Shown piece by piece: positions 9,179-17,304 of a stretch of 64,000 nt of DNA (the first letter of the stretch is position 1; each line of letters starts with the position of its first letter). The stretch is from contig NZ_JAHZQZ020000011.1 of NCBI RefSeq assembly GCF_019449275.2, forward strand, positions 1 to 64,000. The letters are read 5' to 3'. The stretch comes from Microbacterium sp. HD4P20. Lineage in GTDB: Bacteria > Actinomycetota > Actinomycetes > Actinomycetales > Microbacteriaceae. The notes below the pieces were generated by a model that worked only from the letters and a program-made list of their open reading frames with translations, did not search any database and was not told the origin of the DNA. The translations under genes were made by a program, and so were the position numbers.

Positions 9179-10840
9179 GTGACGACGACCGCCCCGCGGC
9201 CTCGATGGCTGCTGCCCACGATGGTCGGCTACCGCCGTGCGTGGCTGGGCAGCGACCTGCTGGCCGGGCTGTCGGCCGGAGCCGTCGTGGTGCCGCAGGC
9301 GATGGCCTACGCGACGATCGCGAATCTGCCCGTGCAGGTAGGCCTCTACACGTGCATCGTGCCGATGTTCGTCTACGCGCTCTTGGGCGGCAGCCGCGCG
9401 ATGAGCGTATCGACGACCTCGACGATCGCCACGCTCACCGCGACGACCCTGGTGTCGGCGGGCGTCGCGTCCGGATCGAAGGATCCACTGGGCTCGCTCA
9501 TGATGCTGACCCTGCTCGTGGGTGCCTGTCTCGCGCTGGGTCGACTGTTCCGGCTCGGCTCGCTCGTCGAGAACATCAGCGGGGCGACGGCCCTCGGCCT
9601 CAAGATCGGGGTGGGAGCCACGGTCGCCGTCGGTCAGGTGCCGAAGCTCCTCGGCGAGACGACCGACGTGTCTGGCGAGGGGTTCATCGCCGCCGTGCTC
9701 GCGGTCGGCGGTGCGTGGCACAGCGTCAACTGGCCGACGGTCGCACTCTCTGCAGCGTCGATCCTGGTGCTGGTGCTGCTCAGGCGGTTCGCGCCGCTCG
9801 TACCGGGTGCGCTCATCGTGGCCGCCGGCGGAATCCTGCTGGTGGCGTTCGGCGACGCCACGGCCGCCGGCATCGCCCTGATCGATCCCGTCCCCTCGGG
9901 CCTGCCGTTGCCGGGCATCCCGGACTTCACACACATCCTCGCGCTCGTCCCCGGTGCCCTGGCCATCGCCGTGATGGCCTTCCTCGAGTCGGCGGCCGTG
10001 GCCCGCGGCATCCGTCGCAAGGGCGAACCGCAGATCGACAGCGACCAGGAGCTCTTCGCTGTCGCCGGGGCGAACGTCGCGGGCGCCTTCTTCGCGACCA
10101 TGCCCGCCGCCGGCGGATTCTCGCAGAGCGCGATGAACCAGGGAGCGGGGGCGAAGACGCAGGTGTCGACGCTCGTGACCGTCGCCCTGGCCGTCGTGGT
10201 CGCAGTCTTCCTCGGTCCGGTGCTCAGCCTGCTACCCGAAGCGACACTCGCCGCGATGGTGTTCGTCGCCGTGGCCGGATTGATCAACGTTCCCCAGCTG
10301 GTGCGGTGGGCGCGGATCAGCCCGATGGACTTCTGGGTGGCTTTCGCCGTCGCGCTCATCGCCCTCACCGCCGGGCTGCTGCCGGCCCTCGCGGTCGGAG
10401 TGGTCGTGACGCTGATCCTGGTGCTGCGCGAGGTCAACACCCCGGAGCTGTCGATCGTGGGGCGGGTCGCGGGAGCGATGGCGATCCACCTCGGCCGCGG
10501 GATGTACACCGCGAACGCCCAGCCGAACGAGAGGGCGATCCTGTCGCTGGCGGTGTCGCAGCATCCGCCGGTCAGTTGTGTCATCCTCGACGTCGAGCGG
10601 CTCACCGTGCTCAGCATGACCGTGCTCGACACTCTGGAAGACCTCGACAGCGAGCTCGGCGAGCGGGGGATCGTCCTCCGGCTGGCCCGGCTCCCGGAAG
10701 CCGCGACGAAGGTGGCGCGCAAGACGCCCTGGTACGCCGGGCTCGAGGGGCAGGGGCGAGTGCACCACACGGTCGAGGAGGGGTTGGCAGCCGCCGCGGC
10801 GGATCACGGCGGTGTGCGCGCAACCGCTGACGGGGGTTAG
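9179..10840 (+). CDS. SulP family inorganic anion transporter with STAS domain (1 of 3)
   Basis: Membrane transporter of 553 residues. About ten to twelve hydrophobic segments fill residues 20-415, including the SulP-typical early GAVVVPQAMAYATIANLP (family: pro-x-amphipathic first helices). A cytoplasmic STAS domain follows (about 430-540, with CVILDVERLTVLSMTVLD). SulP proteins carry sulfate, bicarbonate or other anions; the substrate cannot be read from sequence. The start is GTG with TAGGTT 6 nt upstream, suggesting a leaderless transcript. It is one of three SulP genes within 21 kb, of similar length but clearly different sequence. Confidence 0.87.
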   Translation: MTTTAPRPRWLLPTMVGYRRAWLGSDLLAGLSAGAVVVPQAMAYATIANLPVQVGLYTCIVPMFVYALLGGSRAMSVSTTSTIATLTATTLVSAGVASGSKDPLGSLMMLTLLVGACLALGRLFRLGSLVENISGATALGLKIGVGATVAVGQVPKLLGETTDVSGEGFIAAVLAVGGAWHSVNWPTVALSAASILVLVLLRRFAPLVPGALIVAAGGILLVAFGDATAAGIALIDPVPSGLPLPGIPDFTHILALVPGALAIAVMAFLESAAVARGIRRKGEPQIDSDQELFAVAGANVAGAFFATMPAAGGFSQSAMNQGAGAKTQVSTLVTVALAVVVAVFLGPVLSLLPEATLAAMVFVAVAGLINVPQLVRWARISPMDFWVAFAVALIALTAGLLPALAVGVVVTLILVLREVNTPELSIVGRVAGAMAIHLGRGMYTANAQPNERAILSLAVSQHPPVSCVILDVERLTVLSMTVLDTLEDLDSELGERGIVLRLARLPEAATKVARKTPWYAGLEGQGRVHHTVEEGLAAAAADHGGVRATADGG

Positions 10841-10878
10841 GGTCGAGCCGTCCGCACCCTCGTCAGAAAGGCGCGACC

Positions 10879-11814
10879 ATGAACGACGTCCTCCCCTCCT
10901 GGCGCGGCACCTCGACGCGGGCCGCGATCACCGAGTTCGTCGCCGCCGTCACCGACGAGGACTCGCCCGACTTCGTTCCCCACGAGGGCCGCATCGCCGT
11001 GTTCGACAACGACGGCACGCTGTGGACCGAGAAGCCGATGCCGACCCAGCTGCACTACCTGCTCGAGCAGTGGAAGCTGGCGGCGGCAGCCGACCCTTCG
11101 CTCGCCGAGCGTCAGCCGTACCGCGCGGCGGTCGACGGCGATTACGCGTGGCTGGGCGCGGCCATCGACAAGCACTACGCCGGCGATGACTCCGATCTGG
11201 GTCTGCTGATCGGTGCGGTGGCCGCGTCGTCAGCGGGTGCCAGCGTCGAGGAGTACGAGGCATCCGTCGCCGCCTTCTATCGCGAGGCGCGCCACCTGAC
11301 GCTCGGCAGCTCATACGCGCACACCGTGTACCAGCCGATGGTCGAACTGATCCGCCTGCTCGACGCCCACGACTTCCGCACGTACATCGTGTCGGGTGGC
11401 GAGCGCGACTTCATGCGACCGATGACGCAGGACTACTACGGCATCCCGGTGCAGCGCGTCATCGGCACCGGAATGTCGCTCGAGTACGACGCCGAGACCA
11501 ACGTGGTGCGCTACGGCACGGCCCTGTCCTTCTTCGACGACGGCCCCGAGAAGCCGGTGCGCATCTGGATGCGCACCGGACGCCGACCCATCCTGGCGGC
11601 AGGCAATTCCAACGGCGACATTCCGATGCTGCGCTTCGCGCAGGGCAACCCTCGCAGCCTCGGCCTTCTCGTCCACCACGACGACGACACCGGCCGCGGT
11701 GACGCCCCCTACGACAAGGGTGCGGAGCAGGCGCTCGAGGTCGCTCCCGCCCACGGGTTCACCGTGGTCAGCGTGCGCGACGACTGGTCGCAGGTCTTTC
11801 CGGCGGCGGGCTGA
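10879..11814 (+). CDS. HAD family hydrolase (phosphoserine-phosphatase-like)
   Basis: Predicted soluble phosphatase of 311 residues. HAD motif I is VFDNDGTLW (nucleophile D43, acid D45); a motif II-like IVSGGERDF and a motif IV-like ILAAGNSNGDIPML are also visible. An AGAAAGG ribosome site lies 8 nt before the ATG. It follows the SulP gene by 38 nt and may be cotranscribed. A strong terminator follows. The substrate is not evident; HAD proteins of this type act on small phosphomonoesters. Confidence 0.82.
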   Translation: MNDVLPSWRGTSTRAAITEFVAAVTDEDSPDFVPHEGRIAVFDNDGTLWTEKPMPTQLHYLLEQWKLAAAADPSLAERQPYRAAVDGDYAWLGAAIDKHYAGDDSDLGLLIGAVAASSAGASVEEYEASVAAFYREARHLTLGSSYAHTVYQPMVELIRLLDAHDFRTYIVSGGERDFMRPMTQDYYGIPVQRVIGTGMSLEYDAETNVVRYGTALSFFDDGPEKPVRIWMRTGRRPILAAGNSNGDIPMLRFAQGNPRSLGLLVHHDDDTGRGDAPYDKGAEQALEVAPAHGFTVVSVRDDWSQVFPAAG

Positions 11815-11821
11815 GCCCGAA

Positions 11822-11847
11822 CGCCCCCGCGCGTCCGGGCGGGGGCG
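11822..11847 (+). terminator. Hairpin terminator after the HAD gene
   Basis: A perfect 9-bp stem CGCCCCCGC/GCGGGGGCG with an 8-nt loop, 7 nt after the stop codon of the HAD gene and 28 nt before the next start. Confidence 0.75.
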
Positions 11848-11874
11848 AGCGGCGCCGACCCCTAGCCTGGCTTC

Positions 11875-12996
11875 GTGACCCGCGCCGCGCCCGCCGCACC
11901 GCCGCCTCCGCTCTCGCCGAGCCTGCGGGTGCTGCTGGGCCTCGCGGCGTCGGTCGTCGTGCTGGCGGGTTTGTTCCTGGCACGTGACATCTTCGGCCCG
12001 CTCGCGCTGGCGATCGTGCTGGTGGTCATCTGCGAACCGGTGCGTCGCCCGCTCGAGCGCCGCGGATGGCCTCGGTGGAGCGGCACGACCGCCGTCATCG
12101 TCGTCGTGTACCTCGTGCTTGCGGGCATGGCCGCGCTGTTGTGGTTCGCGGGCACCCAGTTCGCCCGCCTGGTGGTCGACTACGTCGACGAACTGCGCGC
12201 CAGCGTCGACGAGCTGCTCGGCTGGCTCGAGTCGGCGGGTCTGCATCAGGAGGCGACGGATGCCGCGGCGGCGGTGCTCGATCCGCGGACCCTCGTGGAG
12301 CTGGCATCGAGTCTGGGCGGCACGATCCTCGCGGTCGCGACCGCACTCTTCTTCGTCGTCGCGTACGTGATCTTCATGACGGCGGACGCGGCACGCTATC
12401 GCGGCGCCGATCGCCTCTTCGGCGCCGAGCGGCGACCCGTGCTGGCGCGCATCGGACGCCTGAACCGGGGCATCCGCCGGTACTACGTGGTGAACGCGAG
12501 CTTCGGTGCGATCGTGGCCGTCATCGACGGCCTCGCACTGTGGGCGCTGGGCGTGCCCGCGCCCGCGGTGTGGGCGATCCTCGCCTTCGTCACGAACTTC
12601 GTGCCCAACATCGGCTTCGTGCTGGGTCTCATCCCGCCCGCGGTGCTCGCCTTCGTGGTGGGTGGCTGGCCCATGCTGCTGGCCGTGATCGCGATCTACA
12701 GCATCGTCAACGTCGTGCTGCAGGTGCTCGTCCAGCCGAAGTTCATCAGCGACGCGGTGGACCTGAGCCTCACGCTCAGCTTCTTCTCGGTGGTGTTCTG
12801 GACCTTCGTCATCGGCCCTCTCGGTGCGATCCTCTGCATCCCGCTGACGCTGTTCGTGCGGGCGCTGGTGCTCGAAGGCGACCCGGGCGCGCTCTGGCTG
12901 CGATGGCTCTCTGGCGACCACTCCGCGATTCCCGGCAACGCCGCGGCCGCGGCATCCGCTCCCTCGTCCCTCATCCCGCAACGGAGGCAGCCATGA
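11875..12996 (+). CDS. AI-2E family transporter (1 of 2)
   Basis: Integral membrane protein of 373 residues with about eight hydrophobic segments. Typical features of the AI-2E (PF01594) family are visible: LFLARDIFGPLALAIVLVV at the start, a polar region around residue 110-140, the AILAFVTNFVPNIGFVLGLIPP segment and a VVLQVLVQPKFI stretch near the end. Members include the TqsA quorum-signal exporter and Na+/H+ antiporters; the substrate here is unknown. The GTG start has TAGCCT 6 nt upstream (leaderless). Its stop overlaps the next ATG (ATGA), so it is the first gene of a three-gene operon. Confidence 0.87.
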   Translation: MTRAAPAAPPPPLSPSLRVLLGLAASVVVLAGLFLARDIFGPLALAIVLVVICEPVRRPLERRGWPRWSGTTAVIVVVYLVLAGMAALLWFAGTQFARLVVDYVDELRASVDELLGWLESAGLHQEATDAAAAVLDPRTLVELASSLGGTILAVATALFFVVAYVIFMTADAARYRGADRLFGAERRPVLARIGRLNRGIRRYYVVNASFGAIVAVIDGLALWALGVPAPAVWAILAFVTNFVPNIGFVLGLIPPAVLAFVVGGWPMLLAVIAIYSIVNVVLQVLVQPKFISDAVDLSLTLSFFSVVFWTFVIGPLGAILCIPLTLFVRALVLEGDPGALWLRWLSGDHSAIPGNAAAAASAPSSLIPQRRQP

Positions 12997-14063
12997 CGCA
13001 CACGTCCAGCGAGACCACGTTCGCTCGGCCCGCGCCGGCGGGCGCCGGCGCCTTCGACACCTCGAGCGAGCGCTCGCTCGAATCGCTCGCCCTCGCTGCC
13101 GGCGCGGTCGCATTCGTGCTGGTCGCACTGGTCGCGCTGGTCGTGTTCGGGTTCCAGGCGGCGCCGATCTCGGGGCCCGGGTCGGTGGGGCAGTTCGCGG
13201 CGATCGCGTCCGGCATCGTCGCGATCGCGGCCGTCCTCGCCGGCAGGATCCTGCTGCGGCGGCGAGGCTCGGCCTCCCGCGCCCGACCGCTGGACTATCT
13301 CGACCTCGCCGCCCTCGCGTTCGCGCACGGGGTCATCGCGCTGCTCGGCTGGACGCTGCTGGCGGTCATCCTCGAGCAGGCCTTCATCGGCGCCGAGGTG
13401 TTCGCGTTGCCGGTGCTCATCCTCTCCGGCGCCGCGGCGGCCATGAGCGGCTACGTCTCGTTCTTCTCGGCGACGCACATGGATCTGCAGCTGCTGGCGG
13501 CCGTCCTCGCGGTGTTCCTCGTGCTCGGAGTGCTGGCGAGCATGCTCACGGCCAGCGACCCCGACTGGTGGAAAGACAACCTCAGCGCCCTGGGCATGTC
13601 GTCGAACGTGTCGGCGTTCGCGTTCAACATCACGATCATCGTCGCCGGCTTCCTCGTGACGACGCTGGCTCGCTACGCCACCCGCGGCATCCCCACCGCC
13701 AACCCCAAGGGCATCGGTCGCGTCCGGGTCTGCCTCATCGTGGTGGGCGTCTTCCTGGGCCTGGTGGGCGTGTTTCCCGTCGATCAGTTCTTCGCGGTCC
13801 ATACCGGCGTGGCCTCGGGCATGGTGGTCGCGTTCGGCGTGCTGGTGATCGGGCTCCCGAGATGGATCACCGGGATGCCGCGGCCCTTCGTCGTGGTGGG
13901 CTGGCTGTTCCTCGCTGTGACGCTGGCGCTCGCGGTGCTCTTCGCCGTCGGGTACTACACGCTGACGGCGGTGGAGCTGGTGGCCGGCATCCTCGTGTTC
14001 ACGTGGATCGTGCTCTTCATCCGCAACGGTGCCGCACTCGAGCAGGACACGCGCCGTGGATGA
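12993..14063 (+). CDS. DUF998 domain-containing membrane protein
   Basis: Integral membrane protein of 356 residues with about nine hydrophobic segments. The C-terminal two thirds (from DPDWWKDNLSALGM at about residue 190) match the DUF998 family, whose function is unknown. A GGAGGC ribosome site precedes the ATG, which overlaps the AI-2E stop codon. The 3' end overlaps the start of the potassium channel gene by 8 nt. Translational coupling across the three genes suggests shared membrane physiology, for example ion or osmotic balance; that is inference. Confidence 0.8.
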   Translation: MTHTSSETTFARPAPAGAGAFDTSSERSLESLALAAGAVAFVLVALVALVVFGFQAAPISGPGSVGQFAAIASGIVAIAAVLAGRILLRRRGSASRARPLDYLDLAALAFAHGVIALLGWTLLAVILEQAFIGAEVFALPVLILSGAAAAMSGYVSFFSATHMDLQLLAAVLAVFLVLGVLASMLTASDPDWWKDNLSALGMSSNVSAFAFNITIIVAGFLVTTLARYATRGIPTANPKGIGRVRVCLIVVGVFLGLVGVFPVDQFFAVHTGVASGMVVAFGVLVIGLPRWITGMPRPFVVVGWLFLAVTLALAVLFAVGYYTLTAVELVAGILVFTWIVLFIRNGAALEQDTRRG

Positions 14064-14784
14064 GGCGACCTGGCACCGGCGCACGCGGGTGCCCCTCACC
14101 GTGGCGTCGATGCTGTACCTCGTCGCCTACTCGTGGCGGGTGATCGCCGACCTCTCCGGCCCGCCGCACGCGATCGCGACCACGGTGATCTTCGTGACCT
14201 GGGCGATGTTCGTCGCCGACTACCTCGTGCGGCTGGCGCTGGCGCGGCAGCGGTGGTTGTGGTTCCGGACCCACCTGAGCGCACTGGCGTTCACGCTGAT
14301 GCCGGTGCTTCGCCTGGTGCGGCTGCTGCGTGCCCTCACTCACGTGCCCGGGCTGCGGCCGACCGCGGGCGGGCTGCTGCGCACGCAGATCATCGTCTAC
14401 GGCGTGGGCGTGGCCGGCATCCTGATCTACATCGCCTCACTGGCGGTGCTCGAAGCCGAGCGCCACTCGCCCGACGCGAGCATCACCTCGTTCGGCATCG
14501 CCGTCTGGTGGGCGTGCGTGACGGTGACCACGACCGGCTTCGGCGACTACACGCCGGTGACGGATGCCGGTCGCTGGGTGGGTGTCGGGCTGATGTTCGG
14601 CGGTGTCGCGCTGGCCGGCATCATCACCGCCACGCTCGCCTCGTGGGTGGTGGAGCGGGCTACCAAGGGGCACGATGACCGGCAGCCGGCGACCCGGGGG
14701 GAGATTCGCGAGCTGATGGCCAAGATCGATGCGCTGTCGGCGCCAGGAGGCGGCGCCCGCGACGACGAAGGCCGCACCCCGTAG
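14056..14784 (+). CDS. Voltage-gated-type potassium channel family protein
   Basis: Membrane protein of 242 residues. Four short N-terminal hydrophobic segments resemble a reduced voltage sensor; the fourth has Arg at about every third residue (VLRLVRLLRAL, residues 84-94). The pore domain has two helices around the selectivity filter TTGFGDYTP (159-167). The C-terminus is short and polar, without an RCK/TrkA domain. The start GTG at 14056 overlaps the DUF998 stop codon and gives the normal length. It probably conducts K+ across the cytoplasmic membrane. It is the last gene of the AI-2E/DUF998 operon. Confidence 0.87.
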   Translation: MDEATWHRRTRVPLTVASMLYLVAYSWRVIADLSGPPHAIATTVIFVTWAMFVADYLVRLALARQRWLWFRTHLSALAFTLMPVLRLVRLLRALTHVPGLRPTAGGLLRTQIIVYGVGVAGILIYIASLAVLEAERHSPDASITSFGIAVWWACVTVTTTGFGDYTPVTDAGRWVGVGLMFGGVALAGIITATLASWVVERATKGHDDRQPATRGEIRELMAKIDALSAPGGGARDDEGRTP

Positions 14785-14794
14785 GGCGCGGCCT
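14769..14794. terminator. Imperfect hairpin between convergent genes
   Basis: AGGCCGC pairs with GCGGCCT, with an extra CCC/GGG inside one mismatch. It overlaps the K+ channel stop codon and lies 20 nt from the stop of the convergent SHOCT gene, so it could serve both. Confidence 0.45.
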
Positions 14795-14814
14795 CGGCTC
14801 GATCGTCGTGACGG

Positions 14815-15168
14815 TCAGCTCAGGAGCTTGGCCTTCGCGGCGGCGAACTCGTCGTCCGACAGGATGCCCTGCGCGTGCAGCTGCGCGAGCTGCGTGAGCT
14901 TTGCCATCATATCGTCGCCTCCTGCGGGCGCCGCCGGAGCGGCGGCAGGTGCGGCCGCCTGCTGAGCAGCCACAGCTTGCGCGGCCGCCTGCTGCATCGC
15001 GGCCTGCTGCTGCTGCGCCTCATAGGCCTGCGCCTCTTGCGCCTGGTAGGCCTTGTTCTGCTGGCGGCGGGCGATGCCGCCCGAGACCGCGGTGGCGGTT
15101 CCGGCCACGACCGCGGTGCGGGCGGCCATTCCGATGAGACCGGGGCGTCCGAATCTTCCCAGTGGCAT
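14815..15168 (-). CDS. SHOCT domain-containing protein, Ala/Gln-rich
   Basis: Small protein of 117 residues. A short hydrophobic stretch (about 12-30) is followed by a very Gln/Ala-rich segment (about 35-85, possible coiled coil) and a C-terminal SHOCT motif (KLTQLAQLHAQGILSDDEFAAAKAKLL). SHOCT is a short C-terminal module that appears on many unrelated proteins and probably mediates oligomerisation. AAGGAGG lies 6 nt before the ATG. It is the third gene of a three-gene operon with gaps of 25 and 23 nt. The first gene of that operon also ends in SHOCT. Confidence 0.8.
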   Translation of the reverse strand: MPLGRFGRPGLIGMAARTAVVAGTATAVSGGIARRQQNKAYQAQEAQAYEAQQQQAAMQQAAAQAVAAQQAAAPAAAPAAPAGGDDMMAKLTQLAQLHAQGILSDDEFAAAKAKLLS

Positions 15169-15193
15169 GTCTTCCTCCTTGATCCTTCTCAGC

Positions 15194-15613
15194 TCAGTCG
15201 GCGTGCTCGGCCAGGAACGCGTTCACGATGGGGGCGGGAACGCCCTCGCGGGCGATGACGGCACCGCCGGCGTCGTAGAGCGCCGACGCGAAGGCCTTCG
15301 CCCACAGCAGCTCGATGACGAGGATCGCGGCTGACGAGCCCGGTTCGAGGCCTGCGGCCAGCTCGGCGATGTCGTCCTCGCCCGCCAGCCCCGCCATGTC
15401 GAGCGGGGGAACGTCTCCGTCATCGATCGTGTCGGACAGCTCGAGGATCTCGAGTTCTCCTTCGGGCGATCGCCGAGCGAACACCAGGTCGAGCACGTTC
15501 ACCGTGCCGGCGGCGACGAGGTCGTCGACCGCCTTGAGCACCGCGGGACCGGGGCGGTCGCCGTCGAAGGCGATCGCATAGAACTCGATCGGACCGTAGT
15601 CGAATGTCGTCAT
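15194..15613 (-). CDS. DUF6325 family protein
   Basis: Acidic soluble protein of 139 residues. The opening FDYGPIEFYAIAFDG and the middle VLDLVFARRSPEGELEILEL fit the actinobacterial DUF6325 family, related in pattern to small YhjD/DUF1269-like membrane-associated proteins; no function is established. Its ATG has a GGAGGA ribosome site; the longer frame upstream of it runs antiparallel into the preceding gene and was discarded. It lies between two SHOCT-domain genes, and the same trio recurs in many actinobacteria as far as I recall. Confidence 0.75.
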   Translation of the reverse strand: MTTFDYGPIEFYAIAFDGDRPGPAVLKAVDDLVAAGTVNVLDLVFARRSPEGELEILELSDTIDDGDVPPLDMAGLAGEDDIAELAAGLEPGSSAAILVIELLWAKAFASALYDAGGAVIAREGVPAPIVNAFLAEHAD

Positions 15614-15636
15614 GTCTCCTCCTGATCCTGCGCCGG

Positions 15637-16020
15637 CTAGGCCGCCAGCGCCTTGGTCTTCAATGCGTCGAACTCGGCCTGTGAGATCGCGCCCGCGTCG
15701 AGCAGCGACTTGGCCTTGGTGATGTCGTCGGCAGCGCTGGACGCTCCGCCCGCGGCCTGCCGGATGTAGGCGTCCTGGGCCGAGCGCAGTGCCTCGGCCT
15801 GCGCGACCGAGCGCTTCTGCATGCCCGCGCCGCGGGCGATGAGGTACACCAGCGCCGTCAGGAACGGCACGAAGATCAGGAAGAGGATCCACACCGCCTT
15901 GAGCCAGCCGTTGAGCGACTCATCGCGGAAGATGTCGCCGATGATCGAGAAGACGACCATCAGGTACGCGACGAAGACGAAGATCGAGAAGATCCAGAGC
16001 AGGAGGTCCCAGAAGCCCAT
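15637..16020 (-). CDS. SHOCT domain-containing membrane protein with PLDc_N-like segment
   Basis: Protein of 127 residues. Two N-terminal hydrophobic helices (about 3-30 and 41-65) resemble the phospholipase D nuclease N-terminal (PLDc_N) membrane module: LNGWLKAVWILFLIFVPFL then LIARG. A linker and a C-terminal SHOCT motif (DDITKAKSLLDAGAISQAEFDALKTKAL) follow. It is the first gene of the SHOCT/DUF6325/SHOCT operon. TACCGC lies 6 nt before the ATG, and a 7-bp inverted repeat (16044-16062) sits further upstream. Such proteins are often found in stress-related loci; the role here is unknown. Confidence 0.8.
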   Translation of the reverse strand: MGFWDLLLWIFSIFVFVAYLMVVFSIIGDIFRDESLNGWLKAVWILFLIFVPFLTALVYLIARGAGMQKRSVAQAEALRSAQDAYIRQAAGGASSAADDITKAKSLLDAGAISQAEFDALKTKALAA

Positions 16021-16197
16021 GGTTGTGCGGTACCAATCGTCCGGACGGGCCGTATGCCCGTCGCTGCTATGAACCTAGCGGCCGGCTTCCGCGACGGCAT
16101 CCCCTGATCCACATGAAACCGCGGTGAACATCTCGGCCGGGGCCGATCGCCCGCGTGGTGCGGGTGCCGGGGCGCCGGATGCCGCGATCATGAGGGC

Positions 16198-17292
16198 ATG
16201 AGCCCCGATGACGAAGCCTCGCGCCCCGGCCGGTTCATGGGCGTCCTCGCGGGCCTCGATCACCCGCTCGCCACCGGGTTCCTGGTCACGATCGGGGTGC
16301 TCGGCGCGCTGCTGCTGGGTTCGGCCCTCGCGACGATCTCGACGATCCTCGTGTACATCGTGCTGGCGATCTTCCTCGCCGTCGCCCTGGATCCGATCGT
16401 GCGGCTGCTCGAGCGGCGCGGCGTGCGGCGCGGCGTGGGCATCGCGATCGTCTTCTGCGGGTTCGCGCTGCTCATGGCCGCGTTCCTGATCTTCGTGCTC
16501 CCGCCCGTGATCGCGCAGGTCGTCGAGCTCGTGGAGGCCCTGCCCGAGGCGATCGCGGCCCTCCCCGAGTCGGACTGGTTCGCGCGGCTCACGCCCGAGG
16601 CGCAGGCGGCCATGCTCGCCGGTCTCGCGCAGCTCTCGGACTGGATCGCGTCGCCCTCGACGATCGCCCTCCTTGGTGGTGGCGTGCTCGCGGTGGGCGC
16701 GGGGATCGTCGGCGGCATCTCGGCGGGTTTCATCGTCGTGGCACTGACGCTCTACTTCCTCGCATCGCTCGCGGCGACCAAGCAGGCGATGTATGCGTTG
16801 ACGCCGGCACGCGGTCGTGCACGTGCCGAGGAGCTGACCGAGCGGATCACCGCGTCGGTCGGAAGCTCCCTGATCGGATCGGTCATCCTTTCGTCGATCA
16901 ACGCGGGCGTCGTCTTCGCGCTGCACCTCGTGATCGGGCTGCCCTTCCCGGCGCTGATGGCGGTCGTGGCGTTCGTGATCACCCTCATCCCGCTGTTCGG
17001 GTCTGTGATCTTCTGGGTGCTCGCCACGACCGTGGCGTTCTTCACGAGCCCTCTGCAGGCACTCATCTTCGGCATCGCCTACTTGATCTACATACAACTC
17101 GAGTCCTATGTCGTCAGCCCCCGCGTGATGAACCGGGCGATCTCGATCCCGCCGGCGCTCGTGCTGATCGGCGCCCTCGTCGGGGGCACGCTCATGGGCA
17201 TCCTCGGGGTTCTCCTCGCGTTGCCCGTGATGGCGTCGATCCTGCTGATCATCCGCGAGGTCGTGATCCCGAGGCAGGATCAGAAGACCTGA
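16198..17292 (+). CDS. AI-2E family transporter (2 of 2)
   Basis: Integral membrane protein of 364 residues with about eight hydrophobic segments. The family pattern is visible at IFLAVALDPIVRLLERRGV near residue 60, at FPALMAVVAFVITLIPLFGSVIFW near 240, and at YIQLESYVVSPRVM near 295. It is only distantly similar to the AI-2E gene at 11.9 kb. The substrate is unknown. GAGGG is close to the ATG. It is convergent with cardiolipin synthase, with only 12 nt between the stop codons. Confidence 0.86.
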   Translation: MSPDDEASRPGRFMGVLAGLDHPLATGFLVTIGVLGALLLGSALATISTILVYIVLAIFLAVALDPIVRLLERRGVRRGVGIAIVFCGFALLMAAFLIFVLPPVIAQVVELVEALPEAIAALPESDWFARLTPEAQAAMLAGLAQLSDWIASPSTIALLGGGVLAVGAGIVGGISAGFIVVALTLYFLASLAATKQAMYALTPARGRARAEELTERITASVGSSLIGSVILSSINAGVVFALHLVIGLPFPALMAVVAFVITLIPLFGSVIFWVLATTVAFFTSPLQALIFGIAYLIYIQLESYVVSPRVMNRAISIPPALVLIGALVGGTLMGILGVLLALPVMASILLIIREVVIPRQDQKT

Positions 17293-17304
17293 CAGCCGAC
17301 GGGG

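Noticed and set aside
12066..12992. N-terminal extension of the DUF998 frame
   Set aside because: The frame is open upstream but the extension is Arg-rich non-coding sequence inside the AI-2E gene. The real ATG at 12993 has a ribosome site and an ATGA overlap.
11311..14099. Long minus-strand frames opposite the HAD, AI-2E and DUF998 genes
   Set aside because: Their products are Arg/His/Glu-rich without motifs; the plus strand carries well-formed membrane proteins with overlapping starts and stops.
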